A stretch of 64,000 bases of DNA, taken from NCBI GenBank assembly GCA_037127315.1, contig JBBBDQ010001154.1:1935001-1999000 (forward strand), in the 5' to 3' direction. Source of the DNA: Ascarosepion bandense (Eukaryota; Mollusca; Cephalopoda; Sepiida; Sepiidae). Shown here piece after piece: positions 21,202-30,787 of this stretch. Every line of letters begins with the position of its first letter. Within the stretch, counting starts at the first letter, position 1. Below the pieces are notes generated by a model that made no database searches, was not told the DNA's origin, and worked only from the letters and a program-made list of their open reading frames with translations. Made by a program: the position numbers and the translations under genes.

Positions 21202-22750
21202 TAGCTTATGTTCTATAGTGTTATGATTTTGTTTGTAGGAGATCATTATTTACCCATAGATAGGATCCTAACAGGGGCTACAACGCCAGTTCAGGGTGGA
21301 CCAGGGAACATCTTTAAGAGGTGGTTTCACGTACCTCGAAACCTACAATGTTCCAATCAGAGGCCTTTGCTGCCGACTGGAAAAACAAGTATTGTCCAGT
21401 ATATTTACTATAAAATATACATAATATGACTTTGAACAAATATTTAAGTCTAGAAGGCAAACAAATATGTCAAGATAATCGGGAGAAGAGAATGGAAATA
21501 GATTTGTTGTTCTTCCTCGCCATTACTTTTCATGACGTCATTTTTGGTAGACGAATTCTGGGGATATGGATGCAAATTTGATCAGTGGTTATTTCTACAT
21601 TTCTCTTCACGTTGCCTACTTTAACAGTCGGAGATTACATCGGCCAAGAACCTTTTGATAAAATTCAGCAAGATGAAAAGTTTTCATCGAGGAAATCAAA
21701 GAATACGAGAAGTTTGGAATCAAATTTGAACGCTTCTTGCGCGCCTACCGTCATAAATTATTTCTAACCAGAATAGCCAAAATGGCGCCTTTATACAAAT
21801 TCATCCCAATTCAAGATTAATAAAGAGAGCTAGCTGCTCTTTGCGTTTTATTTCGTTGCCAAAATAGAACGTCTGGAGAAGACTCGCCATTTCCTTTTCG
21901 GATTGACTGCTTTCTGTGAAGAGGTGATGGCTTTGAGGAAAGAAAATATACTCTTAAAATAGCTCACTTTGATTCAAATCGGATATTAGAATTGTTAAGA
22001 TTAACTATAGGTTGGGTTATATCCTAACACGATCGTTGCTAGTACTTAATGTGCCTTTTGCTTCTTGGTTTGCGCCTGTCACGAACAAATCTCGCTGAGA
22101 ACTTTCACATTGTAAGTAATAAAATATTTCTGGAGCAGATGCGAATTTTCCACCAGGGACAGATTTTGGTGTTTGAAATTAAGGAAAAAATCTACGTTTT
22201 CGAATGCTGGTTTCTTAAACAAGTTGACCATCCCATGGAAGACTGACGTTACACGTTCTTCTTCAACACATCCCGTTGCGTTTAGTTCGGAGCTAAGTTT
22301 AACAAATGACAAAGAGGATTCCCTTTTATCTTTTTAGTTCAATAATCGGTTAGATAAAATCCAGGAATTTGAAGACTAACTTTTAAAGCAGACACGCTTA
22401 TTCCATTTTGGAAAATTGACGCATCACAACCTATTTTCATTAGACATAGTATAAGGCCAAGATAGATATCTCTTGATAAATTTGAAATCCATCAAATATT
22501 ATTGAAAATAACTGATTTCTGGGGTCTCTACTAGCACCTGTTAACATCATGTTTTATAGGTTTTCTGATGTGTTCACGCCAATAGAAACAGTTTTTATTT
22601 CAGTGCATATGTTTCAATTGAATAATTATTAGAAAACTCCTTGTTACAGAGATTCGGGTGTTGTAAATTTTGTCTTTCTTCGAAACTGTTTTATTTTCTG
22701 AAAATGTTTCTTGCCGCTATAACAATTCAGAATATGTAATTAAAAATGTG
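21202..22750. other. No recognisable gene
   Basis: About 1.5 kb of moderately AT-rich sequence. The few frames of 60-77 codons on either strand overlap, match no family I know and show no shared context. I can support no feature here. Confidence 0.5.
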
Positions 22751-22940
22751 CGAATTCCAGTCGAATTTGTTTCATTTAATTACGCAGAAATACCTTCAGA
22801 AAGGTATTAATCTATCTTTTTCCCTCCAGCTATGGATTAAATAACAGGATAGATTGGGTTCTATAGCTTTGGTTGGCAACCGGTCTACCGTAAAAAGTAA
22901 TGGCAAATAACTGCGGAAAAATCGTCTGCCTGGTCAGACA
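22751..22940 (+). mobile_element. tRNA-derived SINE (family S1), partial copy
   Basis: Begins inside the B box region (CGAATTCCAG) and ends at GGTCAGACA, where the neighbouring MITE is inserted. Head and 3' end are missing. Confidence 0.8.
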
Positions 22941-22942
22941 TA

Positions 22943-23344
22943 CACTACCGGTCATAATTATTAGGCCACCCCAATGTTTTAAAAACATGATGTATTTTAT
23001 ACTGTTGTATATTGTTTTTTTGTATTTATTGCCAACTGAATAATTGTAAATGAAAATAGAATGGTTCTTTTGTCAATACTGGACAACAACATGTGCATCA
23101 AATAATTTCATAAATATTTGATCATTAACTATATTGCAGTTTCATCAATGAAAGATGAAGAAAATTTAGGGCGATTCGGACAAGTTCATCTTTGCTTCCT
23201 TGCCTTGTAAAATTTTGCAAAGTAATAGTAACAAAAGAACCATTCTATTTTCATTTAGAATTATCCACTTGGCAATAAATACTATAAATAGTATGAAATA
23301 CATCTTTTTTTTTAAAACTGTGATGGTCTAATAATTATGGCCGG

Positions 23345-23349
<5 letters not shown>
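22943..23349 (+). mobile_element. Tc1/mariner-like MITE, copy 1
   Basis: 407 bp, non-coding, bounded by CACTACCGGTCATAATTATT and its inverted partner ending CCGGTAGTG. TA precedes it; the right TA is displaced by 2 nt. The two ends pair over more than 100 bp with gaps, so it is a long fold-back. The end motif and TA target resemble Tc1-like transposons. It truncates the SINE at 22751-22940. Confidence 0.85.

Positions 23350-23350
<1 letters not shown>

Positions 23351-23382
<32 letters not shown>
23351..23382. repeat. (TA)n microsatellite
   Basis: About 32 bp of TA between the MITE and the inverted repeat at the start of PLE2. Confidence 0.95.
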
Positions 23383-23385
<3 letters not shown>

Positions 23386-23489
23386 GATTTGTACCCACAG
23401 AAACTACAGATAACTTTAAAAAGAATGGACGTCATAATTATCCCACAAACTACAAAACTTATCTGTAGTTTCTGTGGGTACAAATCATT
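23383..23489. repeat. Perfect 31-bp inverted repeat at the 5' side of PLE2
   Basis: 23383-23413 and 23459-23489 are exact reverse complements across a 45-nt loop. The loop contains CCCACAAACTACA, a near copy of CCCACAGAAACTACA in the left arm, so two alternative hairpins are possible. No hammerhead core is visible. Confidence 0.9.
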
Positions 23490-24545
23490 ATTTATATATT
23501 TCCGTCAAAGGTACCCCAGTCAATTTATTGGCCAATTTAATCAGGCTATAAGACTTTGGCATAGGGTTAATAATCTGAGAATCAGACGATCTTTTCTCAG
23601 ATCTTGTTTGTCATGTGGTGTTGTTCCTTCTTTTATCTAGAGAAGACTTACCAGAATTAAAACTACTGGTACCTCCATTGAATACTCGCTTATCAGGTAC
23701 GAATTAAATAAATTATTCGATTGCTCAGTGAAGTTCTTACGTTCCTTTCGTTCTATTATGAATGATTTTAAGGCAGAAATAAGTTTCTTTGATTATTTCC
23801 GTTTCTCTCGGTATTTAGTAAATTGCAGATTACGTTTAGAAAAATCTGCAAACGAGAGAAATAGTAAGTACTTGAATTACCTGATTACAAGAAGGTTTGG
23901 TTCTGTTTCTGGTGATTTACACCAACATATTTTCAATTATTCTAGTATAAGTCTCACTAGGATTGAACTTTCAGTTCTCTCACGTGGGTTAGATTTCTGT
24001 GTTCCGCCTTATAGTATTAATAAGGAACAGGTCTATTCTGAATTCGAGTTATTGTACTCGCAAATTATTCATCATGTTCCTATATCTTCGGAAAAGTGTT
24101 CTGAGGTTAAAGCTAGGTTGTTTGAGTCTGCCATTGAATACACTTCCCTAGGTTGCGAGAAAGATTCTTTTGACTGGCGCAGTGTTCATTATCGAACAAT
24201 TAAGTCCTTACGTTCTCGTGGAGACTTTTATATTACCAAGCCAGATAAGGGTTCCGGTGTTGTTATATCAAACAAACAGGATTATCTATCCAAAATGCAT
24301 AATATTTTGGATGATCCTTCCAAGTTCATTGTTATCGGTTCTGCCGATACATTTGATAACACTGGTAAGATAGAAGCCAAAATTCAACGTTGGCTATTGT
24401 CCTTGTATAAGGAAAAACTGATTTCCAAAGACATTTACAAAAGGATCAGGCCGGTAGGCTTGCAGCGCCTTAGGGTGTACGGCCTCCCAAAAGTCCACAA
24501 GGAAGGAGTCCTCCTTAGACCTATATTGTCTATGGTTGGGTCTGT
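23490..24545 (+). pseudogene. PLE2 reverse transcriptase, N-terminal part only
   Basis: One reading frame runs from before 23500 to 24545 apart from a TAG at 23638-23640. It has the PLE N-terminal region and then the early RT motifs ITKPDKGSGVVISNK (about 24231-24275) and RVYGLPKVHKEGVLLRPILS (about 24472-24530). It then enters a minisatellite at about 24547, so the catalytic YxDD, thumb and GIY-YIG parts are missing. The RT1/RT2 motifs are classical Penelope-type and differ from PLE1, so the window holds two PLE lineages. Codons downstream to 24948 are translated minisatellite. Confidence 0.85.
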
Positions 24546-24546
24546 T

Positions 24547-24915
24547 AGCATTATTATTACCATTAGAATTACTATTATCATTAGAAATACCATTACCATT
24601 AGAATTATCATTTTCATTAGAATTATCATTACCATTAGAATTATCATTATCATTACAATTACTATTATCATTAGAATTACTATTATCATTAGAAATACCA
24701 TTACCATTAGAATTATCATTTCCATTAGTATTATCATTACCATTACAATTACTATTATCATTAGAATTACTATTATCATTAGAATTATCATTATCATTAG
24801 AATTCTCATTATCATTAGAATTACTATTATCACTAGAATTATTACCATTGGAATTATCATTACCATTAGAATTACCATTATCATTAGAATTATCATTACC
24901 ATTAGAATTACTTTT
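24547..24915. repeat. Minisatellite of ATTATCATTAGAATT-type units
   Basis: About 20 units of roughly 18 bp built from ATTACCATTAGAATT and ATTATCATTAGAATT. It replaces the 3' half of PLE2. The asparagine/serine-rich minus-strand ORF is its shadow. Confidence 0.95.
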
Positions 24916-24979
24916 AACATATCTGTTGGTTATTATTGTGGATTCTAGTTGAGAAATCACACAAAATAATAAATAACAA

Positions 24980-25357
24980 TGATCCTTCCAAGTTCACTAT
25001 TATCGGTTCTGCCGATACATTTGATAACACTGGTAAGATAGAAGCCAAAATTCAACGTTGGCTATTGTCCTTGTATAAGGAAAAATTGATTTCCAAAGAC
25101 ATCTACTAAAGAATCAGGCCGGTAGTCTTGCAGCGCCCTAGGGTGTACGGCCTCCCAAAAGTCCACAAGGAAGGAGTCCTCCTTAGACCTATATTGTCTA
25201 TGGTTGGGTCTGTTAGCATTATTATTACCAATAGAATTACCATTAGAATTATCATTACCATTAGAATTATCATTATCATTAGAATTACCTTTAACATATC
25301 TGTTGGTTATTGTTGTGGATTCTAGTTGAGAAACCACACAAAATAATAAATAACAAA
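24980..25357 (+). repeat. Tandem duplicate of the PLE2/minisatellite segment
   Basis: 24980-25357 repeats 24312-24979 in the same orientation: the RT stretch from TGATCCTTCCAAG to CTATGGTTGGG, a much shorter minisatellite, and the end TCTAGTTGAGAAACCACACA. The unit is 668 bp in copy 1 and 378 bp in copy 2 because the minisatellite is shorter. Copy 2 has an extra TAA in the RT frame (25105-25109 region). Confidence 0.9.
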
Positions 25358-25582
25358 AACAGAGATAAAGATAGAAAATGTAAGTTATATTGAAAAAAAA
25401 TATACAAACTGGAAGACGGGTTAGTCAATTCAGGAATACTAGAAATACTGTTAGTAGGAATCAATATATACAGTTTTGTAGTGAAGAAGTATGTCCGGGT
25501 AATGATTCTATATCCAATAGAACTCTAACTTAATATGCACCAACTTAATGACCAACTAAGCGACTGTAAAACTACTCAACTG

Positions 25583-26075
25583 TTCTTTACAACTACAATA
25601 TGTAGTCGACCTTCCCACTTAAGGCGAAATTTGACACAAGGTCATTTTTTATGTGGGTCTTCCGGGCCATATAGCCCGGCTAAAAATATTTGTCTGTTAT
25701 TCTACCCTTCCGCGGAGCCACGATTGGGTCAGCTCTCTCCGCCCGAAGGCAGAGAGCTGACAGTGACAAAGGTAGCACTCCTGGTGCTACTACTCTGTCC
25801 TTTACAACTACAATATTTAGTTGGTCACCCCACTTAAGGCAAGATGTGACACAAGGTCAGTTATATGCGGGTCTTCCGGGCCATGTAGCCCGGCCAAAAA
25901 GTACCTGTCTATCGTTACCCAGTCGTGATTTTACCTTTCGGTGTTGCCACGACTTGGTTAGTACTCTCTGCCCGAAGACAAAGAGCTGACAGTAACAACG
26001 GTAGCGCTTCTGGTGCTACTATTCTGTCCTATAAAACTACAATATTTAGTCGGGCTTCCCACTTAAAGCTAAATG
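25583..26075 (+). repeat. Tandem, hairpin-rich repeat of 214-231 bp units
   Basis: Two full units and a short third, starting ACAACTACAATAT near 25589, 25804 and 26034. Each full unit has three hairpins: CCGGGC, loop, GCCCGG; AGCTCTC, loop, GAGAGCT (weaker in unit 2); and GTAGCAC, loop, GTGCTAC. Between them are conserved phrases such as CCCACTTAAGGC and GACACAAGGTCA. No ORF is convincing. I do not recognise the family. Confidence 0.8.
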
Positions 26076-26103
26076 GGACCACAACGCACATCCATCACTA
26101 AAC

Positions 26104-26221
26104 GCTTACAGCACCTGGTATTCCCAAGCAGTTACCCATCTAAGTACTGACCAGGCTCAACGTTGCTTAACTTCGGTTATCGAGCGAGAACCGGTGTATT
26201 CAACGTGATATGGCCGTAAGC
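26104..26221 (-). pseudogene. 5S rRNA-like sequence
   Basis: 118 nt on the minus strand, beginning GCTTACGGCCATATCACG and ending GGTGCTGTAAGC, so the terminal strands can pair. It keeps GTTGAATACACCGGTTCTCG, GAAGTTAAGCAACG and TTGGGAATACCAGGTGC at the positions expected for 5S rRNA. About a tenth of positions look altered from a typical metazoan 5S (for example GCTCGATAACC for GTCCGATCACC). It stands alone, so a pseudogene or SINE head is more likely than a functional gene. Confidence 0.75.
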
Positions 26222-26239
26222 CCCCAGTGATTGTAATAA

Positions 26240-26600
26240 AGAGTTCGGTTCGAAATTCCTAGCACCTGAAGAAGGCTGGAGCATACAACGACAGAAACAT
26301 CGTACAAATGGCAACAAAGATGAGGACAATAGTCCGAATAATGTAAATACTGTAAATACTACCTCATCTCAGAAATATAGACAAATAGAATGATCTATTA
26401 TTAAACGTCGTACAAATGGCAACAAAGATGAGGACAATAGTCTGAATAATGTAAATACTGTAAATACTACCTCATCTCAGAAATAAAGACAAATAGAATG
26501 ATCTATTATTAAACGTTGTACAGTTGACAACAAAGATGAGGACAATAGTCCGAATAATGTAAATACTGTATACAGTATTTAAAAGATTATTCAAATTAAG
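26240..26600 (+). repeat. 107-bp tandem repeat, about 2.5 units
   Basis: Units start near 26301, 26408 and 26515 (GTACAAATGGCAACAAAG). A leader with GGTTCGAAATTCC and CTGAAGAAGGCTGGAG precedes unit 1; a diverged copy of leader plus unit lies at about 26790-26960. The leader has CTGAAGA and GAAAC in hammerhead order but no clear stems, so I do not call a ribozyme. Confidence 0.75.
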
Positions 26601-27027
26601 AGTATCTAATAGGACATGTGTATTTAAATAGATATAGACGTGGGTTAGTTCCGGTGACTTGACCCAAATACTTGTGAGTTCAGTAACTGGCTGCAGCATT
26701 AGTGACCAAATAACTTAGATAGTTGGGTTAAAGGGAGATAACAACAGGATATCGGGATGTCGCATCACACATAGAACGGTAATGAACTACTCCAGTGATC
26801 AAAATAAGGTACGGTTCAAAATTTCTAGCACCTGAATAAGGCCGGAGTGTACAACGATCAATGTGTCGTAAAAATGACAATAAAGATGGAGACAACAGTC
26901 CGAACAATGTAAATAATGTAAATACTGCCTGATTTCAGAAGTATAGACAGGTGCTTTCATACACACGAGTACAGAAAATCACAATTACGCTCATGTGTCC
27001 TAAATTTAATAAGCTCTACAAGGAGTA

Positions 27028-27429
27028 CACTACCAGCCATAATTTTTAGGCGACCCCTGTTTTTGAAAAGAAATGTTGTATTTCATACCATTTTTCGTAT
27101 TTATTTCCAAGTAAATAATTCTAAATGAAAATAGAATGGTTCTTTTGTTATTATTACTTTGCAAAATTTTACAAGACAAGGAATCAAAGATCAACTCGTC
27201 CGAATTACTCTAAATTTTCTTCATTCTTTCATTGATGAAACTGCAATATAGGTAATTATTAAATATTTAAAGATTTATTTGATGCATATGTATTTGTGAA
27301 ATATTAACAAAAGAACCATTCTATTTTTATTTACAAATATTCGCTTGGCAATGACTACTAAGAAATAGTATGAAATACATCATTTTTTTTTTAAACACTG
27401 GGATGGTCTAATAATTATGGTTGGTAGTG
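27028..27429 (-). mobile_element. Tc1/mariner-like MITE, copy 2 (inverted relative to copy 1)
   Basis: 402 bp bounded by CACTACCAGCCATAAT and ATTATGGTTGGTAGTG with TA on both sides (27026-27027, 27430-27431). Internal sequence matches the reverse complement of copy 1 at 22943-23349. No transposase. Confidence 0.9.
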
Positions 27430-27539
27430 TACATATTTTCATAACTCATATTTTCTAACTGATTTTTGTACTTCGGTATAATCAGGATGAGTTGGACAAT
27501 CAATAGAGTCCGTAGCGAATGAAAAGAAAAAAATGGACC

Positions 27540-28130
27540 ATATGAGAATTATGATTGAAAATGCGTGTTATCGCTGACCAAAAACCTAAAGAGAGTTGCA
27601 CAGAAGACACCTGAAAAAGAATAGGAACTTGTTTGGATTTCTACAAAAAAAACAAAAAAAAAAAACAAAAAAAAAACAAAAAACAAAAAACAAAAAAAAA
27701 ACAAAAAAACAAAAAACAAAAACAAACTAAAAACAATCCACCACAAACAATTATATTTATCGATTGAGACAAAAAGCAAATACTTCGCACGCATTCGTCA
27801 GACGTCATTTAACGAAACTGCTGTTCATCTGCTAACCGTAACAAGACAAAAAACAAATATGGCTGAGTGGCAGGAAGGCGCGAACGTTAACGTGTCATGC
27901 ACTTATATATAAAACCGGGTGCATCACTGCTAAAGCGAACCACACGCATATATAAACACATATTACAAACAGGAAAGTAAATAAGAGCGAAAGAGTTCGA
28001 GAATAGGGCATTAGAAAGAGGGAGAGAAAGAGAAAGAAAAAGAGATAGAGATAGAGGGAGAAAGTAAAAGAGAGAAAAGAAAAAAGAGAGGGAAAGTGAA
28101 GAAGAGAGAGAGAGAGAAAGAGAGAGTGAG
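27540..28130 (+). repeat. Interspersed repeat family X, copy 1
   Basis: Shares blocks in the same order with 43925-44640: GAAAATGCGTGTTATCGC, CGTCATTTAACGAAA and CACTTATATATAAAAC, then AAGTAAATAAGAG followed by a GA-rich tract. Here a CAAAAA-rich run (about 27640-27740) interrupts it, and the purine run at about 28010-28130 ends it. Family unknown. Confidence 0.7.
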
Positions 28131-28665
28131 GGTATTAGTTTCAATTATGATTCGGTAAGTAGAATTTCGCATTCTCCATCCAAGACTAACCTTAATTTCC
28201 TATTACTTAATCAACTGTTATTACTACTTCGTTATTCCACTGTAGAAACCTTTAACATTCCTCAAATAGCACGCATCGTTGGTTGCTAATTTTAATATGA
28301 AAATTATTATTATTATCATCATTATTATTATTGAAGCACAGTTAAAATTACTTGTGCGCGTGTCAATGAAATTACTTAGAACGGCTCCTAATTACATTTG
28401 ATTGCTTTCCTATCCGGTTGTATTATTTACTTGACAATACGTTCGTTCCCCTGGGTATTTCAAAGCGAGATCCAGTTGTCCAACCTACCTTATATCTAAT
28501 TTAAGATATTATATTGTATTCATTCATATCGCTTCATAAAACTTCGCTAAAGTCTTCCTTCTATATAGAAGTTGAAAAAAAAATCTTCTACAATAATCTA
28601 ATTCCATTCGTAAAGCTTTATGAAACAATTCGATTGCCAGATGGTAATATGCAGTTTTTCAAGCA

Positions 28666-28706
<41 letters not shown>

Positions 28707-28808
28707 ACATTTTGGTTAAGAGTGTTACTGAGGTCGAATTGACACCCACGCAGCGGTGAATATGTAGGCACATATTTTGCGAAAATTATTGACCTTAATG
28801 CATGTTAT
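28131..28808. other. No gene seen; (AAT)n tract
   Basis: Mixed AT-rich sequence with ATT/ATC runs near 28303-28333 and (AAT)n at about 28666-28704. An 81-codon frame through the tract is not supported by anything else. Confidence 0.6.
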
Positions 28809-29068
28809 ATACGGCTATATCGTGTTGAATACACCGGTTCCCGTCCGATCACCGAAGTTAATCAACATCAAGCCTTAATGGGTGACCATTTTGGGAATAC
28901 CAGGTGCTGTAAACGTAAGGACCAAGAATAGTCCATCGGTCCTCCAGGTTTGGGGGTTGGGCGCAGGGCTAACGACCCTGCCCCGTAAAAAACAGTATGT
29001 TACAGAAACAGCAAAAAAGTTGCTGCCCTATGCACCATCTGGGTGTGATGGATAAATGATGATGATGA
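28809..29068 (+). mobile_element. 5S rRNA-derived SINE (SINE3-like)
   Basis: 28809-28917 resembles 5S rRNA: GTTGAATACACCGGTTCCCG, GTCCGATCACCGAAGTTAA, then GGGTGACC and GGGAATACCAGGTGCTGTA, with an internal deletion after CAACATCAAGCC. A unique body follows (GGGCGCAGGGCTAACGACC, CACCATCTGGGTGTGATGG) and ends in ATGATGATG, the tail style of RTE-mobilised SINEs. 5S promoters driving SINEs are known (SINE3). Expression untested. Confidence 0.8.
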
Positions 29069-29697
29069 ATGCATGTTATTTACCTTCCCTGATATTACAC
29101 CTGGTTTATGATATTTCAGAGAGGTGAGAAGATATTGAGGAAGAGCTGTAGACTCAAATTCAAAATCAGTGACTCGCTTCTGTACACATGTTCGAAAGAA
29201 AAACACAAAGGATGCGTTTCAAAAGAGAAAGGCTTGAGCCACTTAAAATGGCTGATTAGCTTTCGTCAATATGGCTGACTAGCTTTCGTCAATATGTTAG
29301 ATGTGAAGATATGTAGTGTGAATGAACCAGGGAAGATAAATAGAGGGAGTTAATGCTAATTAGATTTCATGAATTGCAAGAACCAGACGAAAACTAAAGT
29401 CTCCAGACTAATATCCTCATCACTGTCACAACATTTTATCCGATGTATCATACGGTTTTAATTCCAATATATATTTATCCGTCATTCATTTTTTTGACCA
29501 AAATCCAAGGATGGTATATTGCTTTTAGACAATGATCGGATGAAATTATTTTTTAATTGTTAAGAACGAATTCTTTATTTTTTTTTTTACATCTCTAATT
29601 CTTTGTCAGTGAATATAACTGTTGGGACGCCCGCGCCTATTCGGCTATAATGGACTATTCCATTACTATGTAAAGTAATTGTGGCATCTACGTATGG
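29069..29697. other. No recognisable gene; small duplication
   Basis: AT-rich sequence. ATGGCTGATTAGCTTTCG and ATGGCTGACTAGCTTTCG are adjacent direct copies near 29249-29295. The left edge of the LINE block is at 29698. Confidence 0.6.
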
Positions 29698-30787
29698 AGT
29701 GCGCTGCGCAGCGACTAGTTGTGGTCATTTCCAGACTTCCCTGACCCTTGCTTTGGCGAGTGTTGGACTTTTTGTTGAAAAAAAGGAAATATTTAATCCC
29801 TTATTTGGACTATTTTTTGAAAAGAAAGAACTTTTTGAATAGATAAGTATATTTTTATTTATTTCTTTTCGTTTATTTACTTTGTTCTTTTTGTTTTTAG
29901 TTTCGTATTTTTGGCGGCCATATTTGTTTTTGTTAAAGGCAGACCGTTTTTGGATTTATTCTTTTTCGTTTTTTCTTTGTTTTCAATATCTGTTTGGCCT
30001 TAAGTGCCATTTTTAATTTTGTTTAAAAACTTTCTTTTTAACAGCATTTCTTTTATTTTTTTTATTGACCAGAAACTGATAAATTAGTTGAGTTTTTTTT
30101 TTTCCTCGTTAACTTTTCTTTTTTTCAGCCCCTCCTCAGTTTTCTGTTGCGGAAGTAACCGTTAGGAGACTTTTCGCTTTCTTTTGTTGTTTGTTTTCTG
30201 TGTGCATTTGATTTGATTGTAAATTTGTAGAGTTTATTCATTGTCCAAATTTATTTTTGTTAATTCATTTCATTTTGTAAAAGTCTAGTTAATCCGTTTA
30301 AAGTTAACTTTAGCCCCTCCCCCTATTTCTTTTTTTCGGGAGTAGCCATTTAGGCAACTCTTCGTTTTGCTGTTTGTTTTATTTTTTAATTCCTTGTGCA
30401 AACAGTTTATCGTAACTTGTAAAGTTTATTGTACAAATTTGTTTTTCTTTCAATTTTCCTTTTAGTTTATTAAACCTCTCAAGAGGCTAACTTTTTTCTT
30501 TTTTTTTTCTTAGTATATTAAAAGTTTATTTTTGGCCGCTAAAGGCTAGTTTTTAATTTACCTGCTGTTTGTAATTTAAATTTTGTTTTCATTGGCTGAT
30601 TTGCACTTATTTTCTTAAATCCTTCGGGGTTTGATTTTTTTTTTTTTTTTTTTGTTAAAACCGTTATCTTGTCCTTGCTGTTACTAGTTTACTTTGTATT
30701 TTTTCCCCATTTTTTACTCCCGTCTTTTCCTACCCCTCCCATCCTTTTGGAAAAAAAAAATTCTGAGCTGTGTTCTAAAATTTCATA

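Noticed and set aside
26104..26221. Functional 5S rRNA gene
   Set aside because: Single copy, several changes in normally invariant positions and no sign of a tandem 5S cluster or a T-run terminator directly after it.
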